Assembly (NCBI GenBank): GCA_001247695.2
Contig: LGRX02024599.1
Coordinates: 1-47,647, forward strand
Direction of reading: 5' to 3'
Length of the DNA: 47,647 nt
From: Cymbomonas tetramitiformis
Taxonomy: Eukaryota > Chlorophyta > Pyramimonadophyceae > Pyramimonadales > Pyramimonadaceae
The notes beneath the pieces were generated by a model. The model was given only the letters and a program-made list of their open reading frames with translations. It did no database searches and was not told the DNA's origin. The translations under genes and the position numbers were made by a program. Of the stretch, positions 21,601 through 30,600 are shown piece by piece; position 1 is the first letter of the stretch; every line of letters starts with the position of its first letter.

Positions 21601-24600
21601 TCAGGTCCAAGCTGGTGTGCTGGTCTTGCCTCCCCTCAGTGCACTCCTCCAGGAACTTCTTTGCCTGCACATACACCCAAACCCCAAAATGCCCCCATCG
21701 CAAACGACACCAGCCGCCTCGCGCCCTCGCCTGGGCGCCGTTTTGAGACACCGTTTTGTCTCTGCGGCCATCCATTCCAGCTGCGGAGTGTTAGCGTTGT
21801 CCAACGATACCCTGGGATTGAAATGCAGAGGTGCATTGTCGACCCAGCGCATCGTTGCCCCTCGGCTGATCCACTGCATCACCTCGCTATTTACGCCAGC
21901 TGCGCGCCATGCCCCCTAATGCTCTGCACCTTTTCTTGCAAGGTGGGTTCCTTTCGATGGACGCCCCGAGGGGCGGAGTGGAAGGCGGTCAACACTTTCC
22001 TAGAAGTGAAAGTTAGGTCTGGTTTTGGGCGCCGCGCCCAAGCCCTGGCCCTCTTCCGCCTTTACAATTCCCGCGCCCACCTTCCAAAAGTTGAAACATT
22101 GGCGCTAACCTTGGCGTGTGTAGTGTTCGTCACCGCCTTCGCCTTTTGGGTGTCGAACTCCGTCAGCCACTTGGGGAGGACTGAGTCTGTCACGAGCCCA
22201 TTAGTCCCGGCGTACACGCACCTTCTCCTCCATGAACGCCAGCTTAGCACGCAGCGCATCCGCCGTGGACCATGATGCATGTCCGATTCCATGCATGCTG
22301 GACTTGAGCTGGATCATGGTATATTGGTTGTGGGTCCTTCTTGTCCTCAAGCCAGTCCATCATGTTCGTTCCTGAGTACATGACCGCGTCGTGCATGTGC
22401 GACAAAGTGGGTGCGAGTGCAAGCTGCTCATAACACAGGAGTGTTTGGACATACATTTATATCTAAAATAGCATTTTAATACAACCTCATAACACATCGA
22501 GGAGTTCGTGCGTTTGCAGAGGGCGTCGTAGGTCTTATCGTTATTGTAAAGATCGAACATCTGGGGCATGTCGGTTTCCAAATAAAGTTGCGGGTCGCGT
22601 AAGAAAAGGATTCCCTGCAAGGGTGATAATCGATTAGTCGAGGAATTATGATTAATCTGATTAATAGGGTATACACCAATCAAATCGATTTTAAGTTGCT
22701 AATAATTCAAATTGATAATATTAATTACTTATGCACTTCGGAAATTCATCAGTGTCAACGGGGAAAGAACTATATAATCAAATCGATTTTGGAATGAAAC
22801 GAATCGAATCGATTTGAAAACCGGTTACAAAAATAAAACTAATTCCCGCCCTTGCTTTCCAGCGATGTGAGGCACGCACGGTGATAGTCACAATGCCTCC
22901 ACCTCAGCGTCCTCACTCTGAGCAGCTCCGCCACCCCGAGAAGCGGTATTTGCAGCCACCTACTCAGCCGCCTCAACCCAGGTGCTGAGGTCTTTCATCT
23001 GCTGCATCATGGTGTTGAGCAGCGCTGTACTAAATACTAAATATTGAATCACTGCTGCTGTGATCTGACGGCACAAAGGAACTCTAATCGATCTACCGGC
23101 ACGGAAACCTTGAAAATTGCGCAAGCTAGAATTTAACCTGAATTGCTAAAGAGTTTTTGCAAATTTGTGTCTCGTATATACAGTGCCATAAGTACCTGTG
23201 AAGTTCCTTTTTGCTGAGAAGCAAAAAAAGAAACACACCTGGATGACCGTTTCAGTTCGAAGCCATTTGTATAACAGTGCGTGCGTTGTCTCAAGCCAAC
23301 ATGTGCCAGTTTGTCTCGACGAAAGCAGGAGACACCGATGCAGGTTTCTAAAACCACTAGACCTTTGTCGCAAGGTAGTTAACATTTCCGGTGAGTTTGA
23401 CCTTGTAAACGTGCGGATCGGATGCAGAGAATGGCATCGGACCTGAAGGAGCCAAGGCGCTGGCCGTTGCGCTCACTCCGAATGCGGAGGGAGTGTTCAA
23501 CATCTCCTTGAACATCGTCACTATCACTCCGGGAGTTGAGCTGCCCATTGGAGCTTTGAGGAGAAATGAGCTCACGGAGCTGGATCTGAGTGGCAAGGGC
23601 CTCACGCCTGAGGATGCTATCATTCTTGGAGCAGCGTTGGTGTCCAATGGGTCCTTGAACACACTTAATTTGGCAGGTGTGGCTGTGTTATGCTATTTTG
23701 TGCAGTGATTTTTGAAGTTTTGCTAACGTCGGCATGCGAGGGCTAATTGCAGGCAACCAGCTATGTGGTTTGGACCATCTTGGGCGTGGAACTTATGACG
23801 CAAGTGGAATCAAGGCTTTGGCCGATGCCCTTGCGTTCAACACGTCCTTGAACACACTCAACCTTAAGCGTAAGAATCCATACACATTCAACCTTCCCAT
23901 TTCACACTTAGAGTCTCTTGGCAGTTGTGCGGGGGGCATGCGTCACCAGCTTCGTGATAAAAAATTGGATCATGGGGTATAAAAAGGTGCAAACTAGTGA
24001 TTTTCTTGTTTAGGGTTACATTAGGGGAGCGTGGTGTTCAACGGGTCCTTGAACACACTGAGTTTATGCAGTAAGCCGTTCCCCATATTCTACTGCATGT
24101 TTCTGTTGATTATACGTTGCTCAATCATCAAGAGGTGGCCTGACACCAAGTGCTTGTGGTGCAGATAATATGATTGGTCCTGAAGGAGCCAAGGCGCTGG
24201 CCGTTGCGCTCACTCCGAATGCGGAGGGAGTGTTCAACACGTCCTTGAACATCGTCACTATCACTCCGGGAGTTGAGCTGCCCATTGGAGCTTTGAGGAG
24301 AAATGAGCTCACGGAGCTGGAGCTGAGTCTTAAGGGCCTCACGCGTGAGGATGCTATCATTCTTGGAGCAGCGTTGGTGTCCAATGGGTCCTTGAACACA
24401 CTGAATGTGTCAGGTAAGAATTTACGCACCTTCAGCCTTCTCATTTCACACGTTGAATCTCCGGGCATTTGTGCGCGGACCATGCGCCATCAGATTTGTG
24501 ATGAAAATTGCATCTTGCAGTGCAGATAGGTGCAACATGGGCAGTTTTGTGCTTAGGGTTGTGTGAGGGGAGTGTGGTGTTCAACACGTCCTTGAACACA

Positions 24601-27600
24601 CTGAATTTATGCAGTAAGCCATTCCCCACATTCTACTGCATGTTTCTGTTTATTATATGTGTGCTCAATCATCAAGAGGTGGCCTGATACCAATTGCTTG
24701 TGGTGCAGATAATTTCATCGGACCTGAAGGAGCCAAGGCGCTGGCCGTTGCGCTCAGTCCGAATGCGGAGGGAGTGTTCAACACGTCCTTGAACACACTG
24801 AATTTATGCAGTAAGCCGTTCCCCACATTCTACTGCATGTTTCTGTTTATTATGTGTGCTCAATATCAAGAGGTGGCCTGATACCAATGGCTTGTGGTGC
24901 AGATAATATGATCGGACCTGAAGGAGCCAAGGCGCTGGCCGTTGCGCTCACCCCGAATGCGGAGGGAGTGTTCAACGGGTCCTTGAACACACTGAATTTA
25001 TGCAGTAAGCCGTTCCCCACATTCTACTGCATGTTTCTGTTTATTATATGTTGCTCAATATCAAGAGGTGGCCTGATATCAATTGCTTGTGGTGCAGATA
25101 ATATGATCGGACTTGAAGGAGCCAAGGCGCTGGCCGTTGCGCTCACCCCGGATGCGGAGGGAGTATTCAACGGGTCCTTGAACACACTGAATTTATGCAG
25201 TAAGCCGTTCCCCACATTCTACTGCATGTTTCTGTTTATTATATGTTGCTCAATCATCAAGAGGTGGCCTGATACCAATGGCTTGTGGTGCAGATAATAT
25301 GATCGGACCTGAAGGAGCCAAGGCGCTGGCCGTTGCGCTCACTCCGAATGCGGAGGGAGAGTTCAACACGTCCTTGAACACACTGGAGCTAGCCAGTAAG
25401 CCAGTCCATACATTGTAGTGCTGCATTTTTCTATCAATTTTTGTTATCGATGATCAAGAGGTGAGCTCACACCAAGTGCTTGTGGTGCAGATAATATGAT
25501 TGGTCCTGAAGGAGCCAAGGCGCTGGCCGTTGCGCTCACTCCGAATGCGGAGGGAGTGTTCAACACGTCCTTGAACATCGTCACTATCACTCCGGGAGTT
25601 GAGCTGCCCATTGGAGCTTTGAGGAGAAATGAGCTCACGGAGCTGGAGCTGAGTCTTAAGGGCCTCACGCCTGAGGATGCTATCATTCTTGGAGCAGCGT
25701 TGGTGTCCAATGGGTCCTTGAACACACTGAATGTGTCAGGTAAGAATTTACGCACCTTCAGCCTTCTCATTTCACACTTTGAATCTCCGGGCATTTGTGC
25801 GCGGACCATGCGCCATCAGATTTGTGATGAAAATTGCATCTTGCAGTGCAGATAGGTGCAACATGGGCAGTTTTGTGCTTAGGGTTGTGTGAGGGGAGTG
25901 TGGTGTTCAACACGTCCTTGAACACACTGAATTTATGCAGTAAGCCGTTCCCCACATTCTACTGCATGTTTCTGTTTATTATGTGTGCTCAATCATCAAG
26001 AGGTGGCCTGATATCAGTTGCTTGTGGTGCAGATAATAGCATCGGACCTGAAGGAGCCAAGGCGCTGGCCGTTGCGCTCACTCCAAATGCGGAGGGAGTG
26101 TTCAACAAGTCCTTGAACACACTGAGTTTATGCAGTAAGCCGTTCCCCATATTCTACTGCATGTTTCTGTTGATTATACGTTGCTCAATCATCAAGAGGT
26201 GGCCTGACACCAAGTGCTTGTGGTGCAGATAATATGATTGGTCCTGAAGGAGCCAAGGCGCTGGCCGTTGCGCTCACTCCGAATGCGGAGGGAGTGTTCA
26301 ACACGTCCTTGAACATCGTCACTATCACTCCGGGAGTTGAGCTGCCCATTGGAGCTTTGAGGAGAAATGAGCTCACGGAGCTGGAGCTGAGTCTTAAGGG
26401 CCTCACGCCTGAGGATGCTATCATTCTTGGAGCAGCGTTGGTGTCCAATGGGTCCTTGAACACACTGAATGTGTCAGGTAAGAATTTACGCACCTTCAGC
26501 CTTCTCATTTCACACGTTGAATCTCCGGGCATTTGTGCGCGGACCATGCGCCATCAGATTTGTGATGAAAATTGCATCTTGCAGTGCAGATAGGTGCAAC
26601 ATGGGCAGTTTTGTGCTTAGGGTTGTGTGAGGGGAGTGTGGTGTTCAACACGTCCTTGAACACACTGAATTTATGCAGTAAGCCGTTCCCCACATTCTAC
26701 TGCATGTTTCTGTTTATTATGTGTGCTCAATCATCAAGAGGTGGCCTGATATCAGTTGCTTGTGGTGCAGATAATAGCATCGGACCTGAAGGAGCCAAGG
26801 CGCTGGCCGTTGCGCTCACTCCAAATGCGGAGGGAGTGTTCAACAAGTCCTTGAACACACTGAGTTTATGCAGTAAGCCGTTCCCCATATTCTACTGCAT
26901 GTTTCTGTTGATTATACGTTGCTCAATCATCAAGAGGTGGCCTGACACCAAGTGCTTGTGGTGCAGATAATATGATTGGTCCTGAAGGAGCCAAGGCGCT
27001 GGCCGTTGCGCTCACTCCGAATGCGGAGGGAGTGTTCAACACGTCCTTGAACATCGTCACTATCACTCCGGGAGTTGAGCTGCCCATTGGAGCTTTGAGG
27101 AGAAATGAGCTCACGGAGCTGGAGCTGAGTCTTAAGGGCCTCACGCCTGAGGATGCTATCATTCTTGGAGCAGCGTTGGTGTCCAATGGGTCCTTGAACA
27201 CACTGAATGTGTCAGGTAAGAATTTACGCACCTTCAGCCTTCTCATTTCACACTTTGAATCTCCGGGCATTTGTGCGCGGACCATGCGCCATCAGATTTG
27301 TGATGAAAATTGCATCTTGCAGTGCAGATTGGTGCAACATGGGCAGTTTTGTGCTTAGGGTTGTGTGAGGGGAGTGTGGTGTTCAACACATCCTTGAACA
27401 CACTGAATTTATGCAGTAAGCCGTTCCCCACATTCTACTGCATGCTTCTGTTTATTATCTGTGCTCAATATCAAGAGGTGGCCTGATATCAATTGCTTGT
27501 GGTGCAGATAATAGCATCGGACCTGAAGGAGCCAAGGCGCTGGCCGTTGCGCTCACCCCGAATGCGGAGGGAGTGTTCAACGGGTCCTTGAACACACTTT

Positions 27601-30600
27601 ACCTTAAGAGTAAGTAACACCTTCATCCTTCCCATTTCACACTTTGAATCTCTTAGCATGGTTGTGTGGACCATATGCATCGGCTTCGTGATGAAAACTT
27701 CATCGCGCGGTGTAGACAAGCGTAAAATAATGGTTTGTCTAATTAGGGTTAAATTAGGGAAGCGTGGTGTTCAATGGGTCCTTGAACACACTAGATCTAT
27801 GGGGTAACTTGTTTCTCGCAACGTGATGCCCATTTCTCTTGAGATTTGTTAACATTCACTAACATGTGAGCTCGCGCCAATTCTTTGTGCTGCAGGAAAC
27901 AAGATTGGACCTGAAGGAGCCAAGGCGCTGGCCGGTGCACTCACTCCGAATGCGGAGGGGGTGTTCAACACGTCGCTGAACACGCTTAATTTAAGAGGTA
28001 GGCTGTTGCACACATTATGCCGCTTGTTTCTTTTATTTTATGTGCTCATATTCAGGCGGTGACCTGACACCAAGTGCTTGTGGTGCAGATAATGGAATTG
28101 AAGATGAAGGAGCCAAGGCGCTGGCCGGTGCACTCACTCCGAATGCGGAGGGAGTGTTCAACACGTCCTTGAACACACTGAATTTATGCAGTAAGCCGTT
28201 CCCCACATTCTACTGCATGTTTCTGTTTATTATATGTTGCTCAATCATCAAGAGGTGGCCTGATATCAATTGCTTGTGGTGCAGATAATAGCATCCGACC
28301 TGAAGGAGCCAAGGCGTTGGCCGTTGCACTCACTCCGAATGCGGAGGGAGTGTTCAACACGTCCTTGAACACCCTCAACGTGTGGCGAAATGCGGTGCAA
28401 CTTGAGGGTGCCCGAGCACTTGTGGATGCAGTCAAGCAACGCAATGCACCAATCAAGCTGTGTGGCAGCCTGCTGGATGTGGAAGCGCTGGACCTCAGTT
28501 ACAATGGGCTCAAGCCTGAAGATGCACTTCTACTGGCAAACGACTTGGTGTTCAACGGGTCATTGAACACACTAATAATATGGCGTAAGAATCTGTACAC
28601 CTTCAGCATTCCCATTCACAAGGCGGTTACCTAGATATTTGTGCGAGGATCATATGCCATCGGCCTCGTGGTTAAAATCGGTAAACATAGGTGCAAAATA
28701 GCGATTTTTCTATTTAGGGTCAAATTAGGGGAGCGTGGTGTTTAACGGGTCCTTGAACACACTGAATTTATGCAGTAAGCCGTTCCCCACATTCTACTGC
28801 ATGTTTCTGTTTATTATATGTTGCTCAATCATCAAGATGTGGCCTGATACCAATGGCTTGTGGTGCAGATAATAAAATCGGACCTGAAGGAGCCAAGGCG
28901 CTGGCCGTTGCGCTCACTCCGAATGCGGAGGGAGTGTTCAACACGTCCTTGAACACACTGAATTTATGCAGTAAGCCGTTCCCCACATTCTACTGCATGT
29001 TTCTGTTTATTATATGTTGCTCAATCATCAAGAGGTGGCCTGATATCAATTGCTTGTGGTGCAGATAATATGATCGGTCCTGAAGGAGCCAAGGCGCTGG
29101 CCGTTGCGCTCACTCCGAATGCGGAGGGAGTGTTCAACACGTCGTTGAACATCGTCACTATCACTCCGGGAGTTGAGCTGCCCATTGGAGCTTTGAGGAG
29201 AAATGAGCTCACGGAGCTGGAGCTGAGCCGCATGGGCGGCCTCACGCGTGAGGATGCTATCATTCTTGGAGCAGCGTTGGTGTCCAATGGGTCCTTGACC
29301 ACACTGATACTAAGCGGTAAGCTATTCCCCGTATTCTGCTGCTTGTTTCTGCCGACATCTGTGCTCAATCATGAAGAGGTAAGCTCATATCATGTACTTG
29401 TGGTTAAGATGACAAAATTGGACCTGAAGGAGCCAAGGCGCTGGCCGTTGCGCTCACTCCGAATGCGGAGGGAGTGTTCAACACGTTATTGAACACGTTG
29501 AATCTAAGCAGTAAGCCATTCCCCACATCATTCTGCTTTTAATATATGTGATCAAAAATTATGTGTCGATTCGGGGATGTTAGGGAGTGCATTTGGGTTT
29601 GTGGTGGGTTGAATTTGGGGATATTGGCAGTTGCCTCGAGGGATGTGAGGACGAGACAGATGTCTTTGGTGTATAAAAATGTTTTTGAGAGCGGCGGTGG
29701 TGGTGGTGGTGGTGGAATTGAATTACAATGCTATTTTAAATTTAATGTTCAAAGAGTGCAACCGCTCAAAGGTCCAAAAACGACCCAAAGAGGGATAGCT
29801 AAAGGTCCAAGCACAAGCGCCTAACCCTACACGAAAACTCCAAACACCTCGAAACAGGAATCTGCTAATTGCAAGGCAAATCTGATTCCGCGTATTGATC
29901 ATCTCGATCATGGTTAAGCGATCTACTGCGGAAAATCCTCCAGCGCTCTGCTGTGCAGCACGAAGGCTTGTGCTCCTTGAAGCACGACCATGATCTTCTG
30001 TCCCCAATACGACATAAACGTCGGGGTGCACCACGTTGCTGAAATGATCTCGGAACCGAGCCGATCTTGCTTCGCGTCGCTTCACACATTCCTCCAAGAA
30101 CTTCTTTGCCTGCGCACCCAATCCCCCAACTGCCTCCACCGCAAAAAGCACGAGCCTATGCAGATAGACATCACCATACGTACAAGGCAACCTTCTGCCG
30201 CTCCTCCACCCCCGCGGTATGTAGCGACTCCCGAGACGCCCTCTCCACAAAGGACGAGGCGCATGGGAATGTCGATGATGAGGTGCCGTCCCCGCCCGTC
30301 GTAGTTAAGGACTGTGATGTCCGGCCTCCACCGAGGGGAATAGCTCCGATGGTATACATGCGTCTTCTTCACCGAGGCCGGGTCAAACACCTTCCGCAGC
30401 ACCTCCACCAACACGTCCTGCACTGTGTCTTGACAGTCAGTGAACATCTCTCGCCGGTTACACGTCAGGCAGTGCTAGCCAAACTAGTCCACCTCCCCAC
30501 CATATGCATATCTTCCTCCAGTCCCCACTGCAGAGACCTCCCGTACCAAGGGGATATTGACCCCAAGCTGCAAGCAAAGTGAGATCACCGCGGCGATGGG

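Noticed and set aside
23428..29510. Repeats with regular spacing, CRISPR-like at first sight
   Set aside because: The repeats are exons plus introns with GT-AG borders and an LRR reading frame, far longer than CRISPR repeats, in a eukaryotic gene.
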